Source: Gnetum montanum
Taxonomy: Eukaryota > Streptophyta > Gnetopsida > Gnetales > Gnetaceae
Assembly: GCA_015680685.1 (NCBI GenBank)
Contig: MNCI01001919.1
Span: 67,437 to 131,436, forward strand
Length of the DNA: 64,000 nt
Reading direction: 5' to 3'
A program made the translations under genes and the position numbers. Position 1 is the first letter of the stretch. Each line of letters starts with the position of its first letter. Below the pieces are notes generated by a model. The model was given only the letters and a program-made list of their open reading frames with translations. It searched no databases and was not told where the DNA came from. This document shows positions 1 to 12,001 of this stretch, piece by piece.

Positions 1-317
1 AGGGTGTGTCCGGTAAGTGGGAACGGATGCTGACGCTAGTTAATTTAGACTTAGATCATTAGTTAGAGTTAGTTAGTTTCTCAACCCTTTCCTCTGATAG
101 CATAGGAGATAAGCCAAAAATACCAAAAAAAATCACATACCTCAGACTTACTTAACCATACACAGTGACACTTACAAGCAAGCCTGGGAAGACAACGAAC
201 GATTAACCCCAAGTGTTTCTTGTGGCGTTAAGGCATTTAGTCTGCGGAGTTCGACCAGATCGCGCGTGTACACTCGTATTCGTATGGTTGAGTGTAGGGG
301 TACCTCGCCACTCATCA
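1..317 (+). mobile_element. E0: 3' portion of an E-family LTR
   Basis: This is the right-hand end of an E-family LTR whose body lies left of the window. The block aligns by eye to the ends of the E1, E3 and E4 LTRs: a CAGGATGTGTACGGCAAGTG-like segment, a GCCTCAAGCTTACTTAACC-like segment, TTCGACCAGATC, and the terminal GTAGGGGTACCTCGC...CTCATCA. It is followed directly by T1 coding sequence rather than a primer-binding site, so it is the downstream LTR of a + strand element, or a solo LTR, inserted into the T1 gag region. The candidate target duplication is GGGAA at 318-322; its partner is outside the window. It keeps many more CG dinucleotides than its relatives, which suggests a recent insertion. 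Confidence 0.85.
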
Positions 318-319
318 GG

Positions 320-2400
320 GAAGGTCCTAGCCAACAAGCCATGAGGGTCTATGACCACAAAGGTCTTATCATCATCGAGTGTAGGTAATCTTTGAGGATT
401 AGAGAGGAAATTCCTAACATTAAGGTCATAAATGAAGACCACGATTACTATATTTGTGCCAAAATGTAGGCCATCCTCATGATTCCATGTGTAGAAGCAG
501 AGGAAAAAAGGAAGTTTGGGCTCATACATCAAGATGGGAAAGAGTATGTCCTCTCTGCGTATGACCAAATACCCCTCAATGATATCTATGGAAAAATCTT
601 GGCTTAATTAATTACAATGGAAGAGGAATATGACAAGCATTTATTAGAATAATAATAATAAGAGAAGGATGAATTTAGGATGGAATCTGAGCTCAAAAAT
701 GTTATGGAAGGATTGTTCCAACAAATTTCTTCCATGTTTATAGTGCCTTTCTTTAACGCTTTCATTTTTTCCATGGGCATGATGCCACCATCTTCCACTC
801 CTTCCTATCCTCCCATGGATAATCCCATACCAATCATATCCACATATCAAACTCAATCAATGCCACAACCAATACCCTATAATCCATCAATGTCATTTTT
901 CATGTAGCCTTAATTTGTACAACCATTGACTATGGTTTTTGACATCACAAATCCATTAACTACTTGAGTGGGGTCCATCATGGGGTCCAAAATGACTCAA
1001 GGATCATACACCCCCTTTATCTCATTTTTGCCTTAGGTACTAGCATAAACATCCTTTACCTTGTTTGGTCCATAAGCTATGACCATAACAAAGCCAGTCC
1101 TTTCTATCCTACAACTCACAGTAAGGCCACAAGCTTCACAATAGATACCATAACCATATGTGCTATCCCCATAGCCAACAGAGCCATTAGAGGGACCAAA
1201 TCAAGCCTTGTAAATGATCTAGGACCTGATAGAGAGTTGAAGAGGCGTAAAGACTCTACTTCACAAACTATCAAGATTATGGACTTCTATCAGGATGATC
1301 CCATCACTCTTGTGGTCCCACCCTTGACACTTTCTCTTGGTGTCCCTATTCCCAAATTTAGTAAATATAATGGAGAAGGTGATCCTAATGCTTACTCTTA
1401 TAACCATGACCTCACACAATCATGAGGATTTTCCCCATGTCTTTGACTACGAAAGCACTTGATTGATACCATGCATTACTTAAGGGATCCATATTCTCTT
1501 TGAAGGACTTGATTACCCTATTTGTCAACCACTTCATATATAAGTTGAAGCCTAATACCCTACTTAACCAAATTATGAAGGTTAAGTAGGGATCCTTAGA
1601 ACCTATATAGAAGTTCATCCAATGGTGAAATGAAGTCCTAAAAAAAATATTGAAGCCTATAGTTGAAGCATACTTTTTAGCCATATTCAAGGGAGTGGTA
1701 ATTACCTTATTAATTCCAAACTCTACTACCTTAGCTTGTGGTCCCTCAATCAAGCATTTTTCAAAACCAAGAATATAGAGAATGCTACAGAGGCTAGTTA
1801 TGATCTATCCTACATGGCATATAAAAATCAACATACATAAATAGACAAGAAAAAGGGCAAACACAACAATGTGGTCATATCAACCATGACCAAGGTCCAA
1901 GGGCTAAGGGCCAACTGACCCAAGCTAGGGGCCAAGGACCAACTGACCCAAGGTCCCCACTAATGACCATTATAACCAACCATCAACCTCTAGGGCCATT
2001 TAATCAACTAAAACTATGATAAATTTTAAATGGAAAGATCATACTAAGTACAATACCTTACCTTTAAAGCCATCTAAGTTGCTAAACCAATTATTAAAGA
2101 GTGGATTCATGCAATACAAATAGATATTTGAAGAAAATCGAAAGAAACACCTATGGCTATGAAAAACAGCCAAGGATACCACTTAATCAACAAAGGATGA
2201 CCCACAACTACCTAGGTACTTCAAACTAAACCACTTATGTCATTATCACAAACTACCTCATCATGACACAGACTTTTGCCTTGTATTGAAGGATGACCTA
2301 TAGAGGATAATAGATACAAGGGAGCTTGTCTTAGATGCTTCCAGCATAGTCTAGCCATAAAATTAGTCAATGCAAGCATACAATGATTGTTGAATGCTAA
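320..2400 (+). pseudogene. gag: T1 gag polyprotein, decayed
   Basis: Gag would form the element's cytoplasmic capsid. One frame runs from 320 to 907 with a few stops, including four consecutive TAA codons at about 650-661 that look like former CAA (Gln) codons. It includes KRKFGLIHQDGKEYVLSAYD and a methionine/proline-rich stretch. A frame change leads to 964-1425, which carries IPKFSKYNGEGDPNA, the conserved start of the gag core; T2 has the matching IPIP-FSKYN and NPNAH. A zinc knuckle of Tat type, CHYHKLPHHDTDFC (C-x2-H-x4-H-x4-C), is at 2238-2279. No intact reading frame remains. The E0 insertion removes the 5' end. Confidence 0.8.
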
Positions 2401-3001
2401 TTATAGCCCTTACATCATTTTAGCATTCAACATTGATTATGATTGAAGATCCACAAGAGAACCATTCATCATTTGAGTATTCCCTTGCAATGAAAGGGCT
2501 TCTTTAGCTTCCACCAACTCAAGATCCCCCTTTGTCATAAGAGTACCATCATGAATGCCTCTAAGGAAATCTTTTGTCATCAATATGCCTTAACTTAACA
2601 AAATCCAACCAGTTGTAGCCCAACCAACTATGCAATGATCTCCTATGATGGCTAATGCTACTACCTCTTCTTCACAACTAACATTTGACAACCAAATGAA
2701 AGCACGTAAGGAAGTGGACCCACCAAAGCCCACTTCCATATTGGCTATACCTATGACCTCCTCTACTCAACCCACTTCAACTGACAAGTAATAGGAGAAC
2801 ACCAAAATTCATAACCAAAAAAATGAGGAAAAACCCCAACAATCACAACCTAAACCTAAAGTTCAGATTTTGGGGCTCATGCAGGAAGTAAAGCACAAAC
2901 ATAACAACAAGCTTATGGCTAATGTTAAAAACTTCATCAGTGAAATAGACTAAGTTAGGCAATCCCTCAAGTACAAGAATATAACCTTAAGCTTATATGG
3001 C

Positions 3002-3880
3002 TTGATCATGACTTCTACCACACATCATGAGGCATTATTCAAAATGTTGACTTCCATCCTCATTAGTGAGGATATCCCCACAAATGAAGAAGCCATTGAT
3101 GTACTAATGGTTCCTCCCTCACTAAGGGAGGAGAATTCAACATCCTTAGTATTTCACAATAGTGAAATCAAGTTTAATCCCCAAAATGATGAAGTAACTA
3201 GGGCTTCTATATTCACAACCATACATATAGGGTGGTTTAAAGTACATGAGGTACATGTTGATAATGGAGCTACAACTAATGTCATTCCATGCACCATTGT
3301 TGAACACTTCAACCTAATTAAGCAAATATAGGTACACCAATAGCTATCCTCAAGTCTTTTAATGTATCAATGGTTGTGGTCAAGGGATTTATCTCCTTAG
3401 ACTTTGTGGTAGGAGAGAAATTCCCCATAATCTCCAATTTTTTGGTGGTGGAAGAGACACTAGGATTTAACCTTATCCTGGAAAGACCTTGGTTGGCTTA
3501 ATTACAACTAGTGTTCTCAATCATTCATCAAGAATGTCATCTTCCTTATGTGGGAGGTGAAATCATCATTCATGATGATAGCATAGTTCCCTTAGCTATA
3601 AAAAATGTGAACATAGAGCAAGGGTCTAAAGTGGAGCTTTAAGAAGAAGCTTCCAGCCATGAAATTCAACAATCCAAGAGAGAGCAATAATCCAAGGAGG
3701 CCAATGATGATAATGATAAGCAACAATATGCATTATGGGATGAACTTCCTTTTAACATCATTAGTGAAGGTGATGGTGAATACAAACTTGTGCAAAGTAT
3801 ACCTTATTCATTCCATAATATTTCAAAGATTAGAAAGAATCTGCACAAGTGAATCACACATTAACCTTTCCATGTTGTTA
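3002..3880 (+). pseudogene. pro: T1 retropepsin-like protease, decayed
   Basis: This is the aspartic protease that would cut the Gag-Pol precursor. The frame from 3002 holds EVHVDNGATTNVIP with the catalytic Asp codon at 3260. The usual D-S/T-G-A has become D-N-G-A, while T2 has D-D-G-A at the same place. Downstream, in a shifted frame, FPIISNFLVVEETLGFNLIL and a W-L motif match the second half of a retropepsin. Stops and at least one frameshift inactivate it. The segment just before it (SEDIPTNEEAIDVLMVPPS) is also conserved in T2, so the two copies shared a gag-pro linker. Confidence 0.8.
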
Positions 3881-3883
3881 TAA

Positions 3884-4622
3884 TCAGATGCACCAATAGC
3901 CATGTAGCCTAACCTTTCTTTCTCAATTTGTTATATCTTTTTACATACTTTTTTTTACTCTTTATGCATGTAGCCTAGGTTTCTACTTTCATTTGCATTT
4001 TTATTAATTAAATCCTTTCTTTTTCTTTACTTTTACTCATGTTAGTAAAAAAAAGCCTTAAAAAGCCTAAAAACATAAAATCATCAAAAAAATATATAGG
4101 TTTCTCTTCAACAATAGCCCACTATGGCCTTAAAATTACATCATAGTATGCTAAGACTCTAAACTAGCATCATAGTCTGCTAAGACTTTAAAATGGTAGT
4201 ATGACCCATCATGGGCTTAGACTAGCAAAACAATACAACATGTTCCACCATGGCCTTAAATTAATAAAACAATACAACTTCTACCTACCATGGCCTAAAA
4301 CTAGCAAACATATTTTTCATTATTATACTTATTTTTTATAGCCTACTATTGCATTGATTAGTTATTAAATGTTATAACCAAAATGTCAACATAGCCATTC
4401 ATAGTGTTCACAACATCTACAACACTCACTACAATAATATAGATAGAAAAAAATAAAAGAAAATTAAATTTTAAATTTAAAGTATCCATAACATACATAC
4501 CCATGGTCAAACTATGTGAAAAAAATGTCAAAAAATAATAACCATAGTGTTGGCTAATAATAGCCATTAATAGTAAAACAAAAATATATGACCAACATGC
4601 TAGACTAGGCTAATGAAGGCTA
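3884..4622. repeat. T1 post-protease spacer with GGCCTTAAACTAGCA repeats
   Basis: This is non-coding spacer after the protease. From about 4100 to 4340 it holds several degenerate copies of a 40-60 bp unit containing CATGGCCTTAAACTAGCA or close variants, such as CACTATGGCCTTAAAATTAC and CTACCATGGCCTAAAACTAG. The same unit occurs just before the T1 RT (about 21975-22060). In T2 it occurs in inverted orientation at about 60735-60860, 54340-54430, 54660-54720 and 50480-50600. The rest is AT-rich sequence where I see nothing else. Confidence 0.6.
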
Positions 4623-6105
4623 CTAAGGGGCATATAGAGGAGGAAGTGGTGGGTCATTTCCACCTTCACCGCTAGGGTCACCATGTCTCTTGATGTATGA
4701 AATACAAAAACACATAGCTAGTTAGTAACTAATAGCCAAAATCATAAATAAAAAGCTAAAAATATAAAATGTAAATACATCAAACCTATGTAGATTCTAG
4801 CTCCATAACTTCCAAGGGTAGATATGAAAGGCCTTCCTCAAAATTATGGAGGATCTAGTCCTCCATCATATTGACCTAGTCAACATTCCCAAGATCAACA
4901 TTAGAAAGGATACCAATCATATCTATTGTAGTTCAAGTAGGTGGCTACTGGGTAATAGTAGTCGTAGAGGTCTTGCTTGTAGTAGTGGTAATCAAAGTAG
5001 TAGGAAATTTCTCCACCATGAGAGTACTCTAAAAAATCTAATAAGCACTCTTTTCCTAGATTCCATAGATGAATAGCTCTCTCTTGTGTCATTCAATTGA
5101 CTTCTCCTTAAGCCACTTGAGATAGGCCCCACAATCTACCTTGTACTATCACTTGTAAACCTTTTGTTTCTTACCCCGCTCTAGGACCCAAGCACAATGA
5201 TCTTTCCAATCCTCAACCTTCTAGGAAATGAGGTCCATATACATTTTTTATTTCATCATCTCGCGTAAGATTTCTACTTTGTCCTGAATGGTGTGCCAGT
5301 AGTGGGCCCAAGTGATCTCCTTAGTTCACAATTTTCCTGAGTTAGCCACTTAGGCTACCATAAAGGCCTTGCAATCTTGGATATCTCTAATTGTATGCTC
5401 CTACCATTGATTCTTCTTCCTTAGGGCCACAACTTCCTTCCATAGTGATTCGTTAAACCTCTTTAGCTCCCATGAATTTTTTGTACACAACATTGCTAGA
5501 TCAATAGTAGTCTCATACAACTTCAAGGGTACACTAGACACATTGGAGGGAAGCTTATGCAAGGAGTTAATCTTCATGTCTTTGCTAGGGTCCCACTCTA
5601 TACAAGGTGCTACACAAACATAAAATACAACTAATAAACATAATGTGACCATAACATAAGCACAACCTATGACATAGCCAAAAAATTAAGGCATATAAAA
5701 TAAACTCCTTACCTATTTCAAATACAACCTATTGTAATTAATTGATGATGTCCTTAGCCATGCATGAACTCCATCTTGTCTAGGGTCTTCACCCATGGTT
5801 TCACATGAAACTTAGGGATAAGGGATTGCACTAGTGGCTCAAGACCTACCATAAGCATAACAATCATCAAATGGTTAGGATGAAAATCAAAATTAAACCA
5901 TAAGATATAATAGAAAAATTAAGGCATGGTCATACTTTTCTCCTCCTCCTCTTCCTCTAGAATGATGATGGGGGATGTACCCAACACCACCTCCTTGAAT
6001 AAGGCATCTGAATCATTTATATCTACATCAACAAACCCTTCAACATTAGGTTGCTTTAGAAGTGCCTCTTGTGCAACCCTTTATTCTTCCTCCATGGTAG
6101 CTTGT
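4623..6105 (-). pseudogene. T1 antisense gene, 3' half (exon 5 part to exon 8)
   Basis: This is the downstream half of an unrecognised multi-exon gene on the strand opposite to T1. Inferred exons on the - strand are: exon 5 remainder 6105-5936, ending in an acidic EEEEEE run; exon 6 5845-5713, with donor GTAAGG; exon 7 5609-4786, acceptor TTTGTGTAG, start APCIEWDPSKDMKINSL; exon 8 about 4691-4623, ending GEGGNDPPLPPLYAP and a stop. The exon 6/7 join restores frame. Exon 7 has a Lys/Arg/Glu-rich, coiled-coil-like stretch (ELKRFNESLWKEVVALRKKN) and a Tyr-rich tail (YYFDYHYYKQDLYDYYYP). It carries stops and frameshifts, so it is dead here. T2 has homologues of the end of exon 7 and of exon 8. 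I assign no function. Confidence 0.65.
6101..6105. repeat. Left target-site duplication of E1 (CTTGT)
   Basis: CTTGT lies immediately before the 5' LTR of E1. CTTGG lies immediately after the 3' LTR at 14134-14138. Four of five bases match, as expected for an old 5-bp integrase-made duplication. Removing E1 plus one copy joins exon 5 of the T1 antisense gene in the same frame, which supports the boundary. Confidence 0.75.
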
Positions 6106-7055
6106 TGATGATAGCAGTTACTCTAATAATTAGAGTGGTAATTATTAGAGCGAGTGGTTATTATTAGGGCGGTTACTCTAATTATTAGAGTAGTTCCTCT
6201 AATTATTACAGTGGAATTTTCTCTAAAATTAGAGGGGCAGTTTCTCTAAAATTAGAGTGGTAGTTTCTGTAATTATTAGAGTAGTTGCTTCCAAGCTTAT
6301 AAATACATTGCCCAAGCACAAAATAGGGGGAAGTTAAGAAGAAGAAGTATAATTTAGAAGAAGAATTCAGAAGAGGAAGTCTTTTAGGAGTCAAGTAGCA
6401 AAACTCTAGCTAAGTGCTTGCAGTAGGAGATCTAAGTGTGGATGGATCTTTATTTGAGCATTGTGTACCTGAGCACACCTTGTGTACGGCAATAAAAACG
6501 AGCTCTTGGATTCATCCTTGCAGCACTTGAGATTTGTTTTCTTACTCATTTCCTTTATTTTATTTTCTTCTGAATTTATTTTATTTTATTCTTTTATTTT
6601 ATTTTATGCACTTCACATTTCTATTATTAGCACACATAATGTGATCACTTCAAGCATGCATATAACACTTGGTAACCCAGTAATGATTAGCATTTGGTAA
6701 TCCTAGTAGTTTTGCACTGGTTCAGGATGTGTATGGCAAGTGAGAATGGATACTGGTGTTAGGATTAGTTAAAGCCTAGTTAATCAGTAGTTAAGTTAAA
6801 TTAGTCACTCAGTTATATCTCTCTCTCCTCCCTTATTAGCAGCAGGACATGAAAACATAAAAGCTATAAAAATCATATGCCTCAAGCTTACTTAACCATA
6901 CAACTGTGAAAATACAATTTTTGGAAGACAATGATTGATTGATCCTAAGTGTTCCATTAGGGGACATAAGCACTTAGTCCTTGGAATTCGACCAGATCAT
7001 GCATGAAACACTTGTATTCGTATGGTTGAGCGTAGGGGTAGCTCGCTGCTCATCA
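6106..7055 (+). repeat. E1 5' LTR
   Basis: This 950-bp LTR starts TGATGATAG and ends GCTCATCA just before the PBS. The U3 part (about 6116-6286) is packed with ACTCTAATTATTAGAGT palindromes. A TATA-like TTATAAATAC lies near 6297 and an AATAAA signal near 6489. These place the U3/R boundary soon after 6300. It aligns over its length with 13161-14133. Confidence 0.9.
6116..6286. promoter_or_regulatory. E1 5' LTR U3 palindrome cluster
   Basis: A run of 25-35 bp tandem sub-repeats, each centred on ACTCTAATTATTAGAGT or a variant such as CTCTAAAATTAGAG, sits just upstream of the TATA-like box. The same cluster is at 13171-13383 in the 3' LTR, with a different number and order of units. It could be a set of factor-binding sites or hairpins; neither is shown by the sequence alone. 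Confidence 0.65.
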
Positions 7056-7074
7056 TTGGTGCCATTGTCGAGGA
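7056..7074 (+). other. E1 primer-binding site (tRNA-Asp type)
   Basis: TTGGTGCCATTGTCGAGGA follows the LTR end directly. It differs from TGGCGCCGTTGCCGGGGA, the complement of the plant tRNA-Asp 3' end, by C-to-T and G-to-A changes. It would prime minus-strand DNA synthesis. Confidence 0.8.
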
Positions 7075-7319
7075 CTTAGTTGTTTGTGTGCTACATAGAA
7101 CATAGGAAATCATCCATATCATTGGGATGTTAGAACAAACCCTTAGGGTTGATGAAAGGAAATATAAGAAAATGGTAAATTGCACACCAAACAAGACAGA
7201 AATGTCTTCTTCTTCACACAAGAGCACTTCACCACCTAGGACTAGGACTAACACAAGAGATAGTCAGTGGCATCATACACGTAACCAAGATTTTCCACTT
7301 CCTCAACAATTTTAGGTAG

Positions 7320-9087
7320 TATATACTCATCACAATGAGTATGTACTTGATTTCACCTTTAACCTCTAGCAAGATGAACAACTACATTGGAGAGACTTGG
7401 AGGGTAACATAGTGTTGCCTCCAAACCGATCAGTCCCCAATATGCTCCCTCATGCTCTCACACGAATAGGCATGCTGCTTTTATACATGGAATACAATGC
7501 ATGTGATCATGACACAAGGGACTATCATCCCACGAAAGCGCAACGTCAATGGGACTTGCAACAGGAGAGTTACCACACATCCTTGAAGGGTAAATGGCCC
7601 CATAACATCCCACACGCTTTAAGAAAAATTGGGGATGGCGAATCGGTTTCAACAGGTTCCCTACCAAATGATGTTTCCCCTCCTAACGATGGTCAAGAGG
7701 TGGTGTATCAAAACCTCCACTCCACAATTCACAACCCTAGTTCTGATCCCCACGAACACGAAGTGTTCAATGAGGGAACACAAACACATGATAAGGGTAG
7801 ACGTTCTAATAGTAATCATGATCAAGGACAAGACCACCAAAGAGAAGGTAGAAAACGCTATTATGATGATGTTTCTCCTTCTTAATTACCTTCATCATCA
7901 CATTCACCCTCTCCTTTGGTGTCAGGACATAGTCATAAGGAAACTAACTATGAGGATAAAGGAAGACATAGTGAAAAACATCGACGAGACAGTCAAGAAT
8001 GAGGAAGAGGGCACTCTAGGGAATCACGACATATAAGAAGGGAGAGTAGGGAACCACATAGACATCACAAACACTATGAAAAAGATGACCACAAAGAACC
8101 CCTACTCGCAACCAGAAGCATGTTAGATATCACAGAGGCCATAAGAGTTCCAACAAGGCACCAAAAGGATAGTAGGATCAAGAGGTTAGACATGAACAAT
8201 ATCCCACAATTTGAAGGGGGATACAAAAATGATCCTCAAAACCACTTACAAGAATTTCATGATGCGTGTGCCTTACTGAACATCGAGAATGAATGGCAAA
8301 AATTGAAGTTTTTCCCAAGGACACTAGTGAAAGAAGCAAAAAAATGGTACCGATCCTTAGAAATGGAATCCATTCAGAGGTGGAGTACGATGTTAGAACT
8401 GTTTAATGATAAGTATCAAATGTACTCCCGAGTGTCTAACTGCAAAAAAAAAATCCAAGGATGGAAGAAAGGAAATCATGAACCCTTGGATGCTACCATG
8501 GGTTGCTATTATGCACTATTACATCATTATCCTGGCCATGATTATTCGTAGTGGGACCAACTACGCCATCTCATGGATGGACTTAGGCATCAAACAAGGA
8601 GAATCCTTGGAACGTATGCCCAAAGAAGATTATCAGAGCTTAGGTCTCATCAGGTTCATAGGTTGCTAGAGCAAGTAGCCAAGGAAGAAGGGGAGCTACG
8701 TAAGAGAGAAAGTGCAGAAGAATACAATCGAGATCCTTCCCTTCAAAAAAAGGGAGTGAGATTTTGTGAAGAGGAGGAAGAGTCACCATTCGAAGAGATG
8801 ATAAATAGGAAAACTTTACCACTCCAAAATTAACAAAAAAAGTGTCAGTAAAGGTAGACCAAATGTGGGACTCCCTAGATAGTATATTTAAAACTGTTCT
8901 TAAAATTATAGAGGAGTCTAGGGAGCGAGGTAGTGACTCTGATAAAAAGAAAAAAAGAGAAGTGGACAATGCACATAATAAAGGTAAGGGTAAAATGGCC
9001 ATCATCGAAGAGGTTGTGGATTCAGATACAGAAAATGATGGTGGATGTGAGATATGCCAATACAACCATCCTAAGGGATGTTGCTAA
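7320..9087 (+). pseudogene. gag: E1 gag, nearly continuous frame
   Basis: This is the capsid protein precursor. One frame runs from about 7320 to 8833 with only about four stops; a frame change then leads to 8842-9087. The N-terminal part has HWRDLEGNIVLPPNRSVPNM, followed by a long hydrophilic Arg/Ser/His-rich linker (RDSQE, SRESRHIRRESREPHRHH). The gag core starts at MNNIPQFEGGYKNDPQNHLQ (about 8190) and continues through KKWYRSLEMESIQRW. The end carries CEICQYNHPKGCC, a degenerate zinc-knuckle-like motif. E3 (26517 onward) and E4 (43100 onward) encode the same protein in worse condition. It is the best-preserved coding region in the window. Confidence 0.85.
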
Positions 9088-9829
9088 GTGATCTCACATT
9101 TACAAGAGTCTGGGGTGTATGCACTCAACCCATGACTTAATAAATGGCAAGCACCCCGATAGCTACCATATCCCCAAGGTAACCCAAGGAAGTTCCACCA
9201 ACCTTCAACATATTATCCAAGTGGAAGTCCATCACAACTTGTTGAGAAAAATCAATAGTGGCAATACCCACAGTCATGGGGGATGCCACCACTGAGGCAA
9301 CAATACCCCTACTGGCAACTAGATCCATATGGCTACTACGTGCAGTAGCCAATCTCTCAACGTGACTCTGTTGGTCACGTGACAGAACAACATCACTATC
9401 AAACTTGGGATTATTATAGGAATCCTTCTCCTAGGGGAGATAACCCATAGACATACCACCCTCCAAATCCATTCGCAACTCTCACACTGATATCTCCATT
9501 ATGATCCACTCCACCGATGCAAGGGAAACTCCCCACTCAACCGTAGCAGCACAATGCTACGAGGGCTATGAATCTTCAACCCACTGCTAGTTCTAAAAAT
9601 TGTATGAAGAAAAGATCTTTCTTTAGGACCAACAAACCAACCAATCCCTTACAATCATAAGCAGCTAATTCCTTAGATGGATCAGTATCAATCAAATCTT
9701 CGGAGCCTCCTTCAACTCAACCACTATACTCAACACATATGGTCATGCTAAAACATGCAGTTACTAATTGGATCAAAGTAAGCCACCTTCCTAGGAAATT
9801 CTCTGATCCTAGAAGCCCTCTAATCTATC
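9088..9829 (+). other. E1 gag-pro linker, decayed
   Basis: This low-complexity region between gag and protease still shows fragments in + frames rich in Gln, Tyr and Pro. E4 has a parallel region (about 44100-44620) with recognisable identity, including a shared CAGTCATGGGGGATGC block at 9272 and 44252. No intact frame is left. Confidence 0.55.
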
Positions 9830-10640
9830 TCCAAGTAGTTGGGAATGAACCATGTAAAGCTCTTCTAGACTCAGGTTCTAGTGTCAACTTGCTTTCTTAA
9901 GAAATGTACAAGGCTTGGAACCTACCTCCATTGAAAAAGAGCAAAATTCGTCTAGAGTTGGCCGACCAATCCATAATTTTTCCATTGGAACTGGTGGAAG
10001 ATGTTGTTACCACTATTTGTGGGTGGTTGTACCTAGTTGACTTTCTAATGATTTAGGTGAACAATGATAACGGGGACTTCCCAATCATAATGGGAAGAGC
10101 ATGGCTAAGCACCATCAACGCATGCCTAGGAATCCATGATCTTTCCCTAGAAATATCAAAGGAAAATACATTTGGAAAGATTGAGAAGAAGAAAGTTCCA
10201 TGCATTACATATAGTGACATAGGGAGTAATTGTGTGCAAAGGTCATGGGTTGTGCAAAGTTTAACGCTACCTACATGCAATCAGTGTGCGTAAGTGATTA
10301 ATATACAAAGATGCCTATATGTAGTAGCCACACAACAGGAAAGCACCCAGTGGCTAATAGCTGATCAAGAAAGAAATTCACTCATATGCATGGAACTAAC
10401 TAAGAGTTTGACTTGTGCTTACATTGATAGCATAGATGCATTAGAGCAAGTCCAACACCAACTTCCAAGTCTTAACCTTGAAAATGTCAATTGGGGGAAG
10501 TTGGAAATCCCTGAGAAATTTAAGCAAGAACCTCTCAAGATAAAATCATTGCCCACTAGTATGGAATACATGTTTCTTAAAAATGGAAAATCGGTAATTA
10601 TCAATGCTAAGCTTGCTCCTTAATAGATAAGGCATAAAAT
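9830..10640 (+). pseudogene. pro: E1 protease and pro-RT linker, decayed
   Basis: This is an aspartic protease with an intact active-site motif, ALLDSGSSVNLLS, with the Asp codon at 9868. It is followed by EMYKAWNLPPLKK, LADQSI, LVDFLM and FPIIMGRAWLST. One stop falls exactly where E4 has Gln (LLS-stop-EMYKAW against LLSQEMYKAW). From 10294 a second frame gives MINIQRCLYVVA through LKIKSLPTSMEYMFLKNGKS, the linker that precedes RT in this branch; E4 has the parallel LVLKALLVGMEYAFFNNGKL. The RT core that should follow is missing, so the frame ends near 10623. Confidence 0.8.
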
Positions 10641-10649
10641 CTCACACAC

Positions 10650-11000
10650 AGGATAGAGGTAGATCTTGAGAAAATCAAAGTTATCCAAGAAATTATCCAT
10701 CAACCGAAAATTGTTAAAAATATTTGATCATTCCTTGGACATAATAACTACTATAAGAGAATTATTAAGAACTTTTCAAAGGTTTCCAAACCATTGGTGG
10801 AATTAACGAAAAAGGATGTACCTTTCGAATTAGGAGATAAGGTTCTCTATTGGAATCCCACACATGTGCCACAATGTACTAAATTTCAAACACTATGAGA
10901 AGGACCTTATATTATTTATGCAAATTTTCCTTTAAGGGCCATGATAATATACAAACCTAAGAACTTAGAGAAGAAAATTTTGGTCAACATGCTATAAACC
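10650..11000 (+). pseudogene. E1 RT-connection and integrase C-terminal remnants joined by deletion
   Basis: About 10652-10830 encodes a fragment like IEVDLEKIKVIQEI and SFLGHNNYYKRIIKNFSKVS, from the RT thumb/connection region. It is followed directly by GDKVLYWNPTHVPQ and LWEGPYIIYANFPLRAMII, the C-terminal part of integrase. E4 keeps the intervening RNase H and integrase core, so E1 has at least two internal deletions: RT core, and RNase H through integrase core. Confidence 0.75.
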
Positions 11001-12001
11001 AAACCTTTTCATTAGCTTAGAATAGCCAATACACATGCTACCTTTATTGATGGATAACCTTGCTCACTATTTTGGATCTCCTCCTTCCAACATAGTCATG
11101 GGGGAGATGGCCACCTATGCTAACCATTCTAGGCCCTTAGTTATTTTTGAATTTTTATTTCACATATTTTTCTAGATTTTCTTATTTTTGTTTTACACCA
11201 TAGTTCATATTTTTACTATTTATTTGTTCGGTTCATTTGCTTTTGTTCATCATATAATAAGTGCTCATGATGGTGGATTGAATTATATCATATTGATTAC
11301 TAATGTTTGGTTTTTACCTTTGAATTATGATGTTAATATTAAGGTATGGTTCTTTTGATAAAATAGGCAATGAGTCCACACCGTCTACTCATCTATACAA
11401 CTCTATGGTCTCCTTTAGCTTGGAACTATACAGTTCCCTTTTTCTAAGTAAAATTTTAATGAATTGGTGGTTGGGTATTTTTCAAACCAAGGAAAGACTC
11501 AAAGGATGAAAAGGGTATGACTTCAAGGGGATTCGATGCATTTGGGCTGGCGATTCTCTTGGGTTTTTGGATGCTTTTTCTTGGGTTTTTCACCATTCTG
11601 ACATTGTTCAAAAATCAAGAAGCTGAGTAAATAAAAATAATAAGTCTTTGCATGGTGTGGTTCTCATGCAAAAAAAAAGAAGAAGGAAAAAAGGAAAAAA
11701 GAAGAAGAAAAAAGTGAGAATTCAAAGCACATCCCTTAGACACAATAAATGCAAAAAGAAAAAAAATGCATGGGTCTTTGCCTGGTGTGGTTCCCATTCA
11801 AAAAAAAAACAACAACATGGGAATTCAAAGCACACCCGTTAGACCAAATAAAAAGGCTACAAGCACTGGTTATGGAACTAGAAAGATATGTTACCCATGA
11901 CTAAAGGTTCCCTCTAACTAAGGACCTTTCTCACTTCCTACTTCTCCATCTTGCTCTCCTCGGAATGGTGGTGACTCTTTGTGGAAGCATTCTTGTTTCT
12001 T

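Noticed and set aside
203-568. 121-codon minus-strand ORF at the left end
   Set aside because: It spans the E0 LTR/T1 boundary and is antisense to the conserved gag frame, so it is a chance frame.
11640-11842. Lys-rich ORF (KKRRRKKGKKKKKK) in E1
   Set aside because: It comes from a purine-rich AAGAAGAAAA tract; the E3 counterpart has no such frame.
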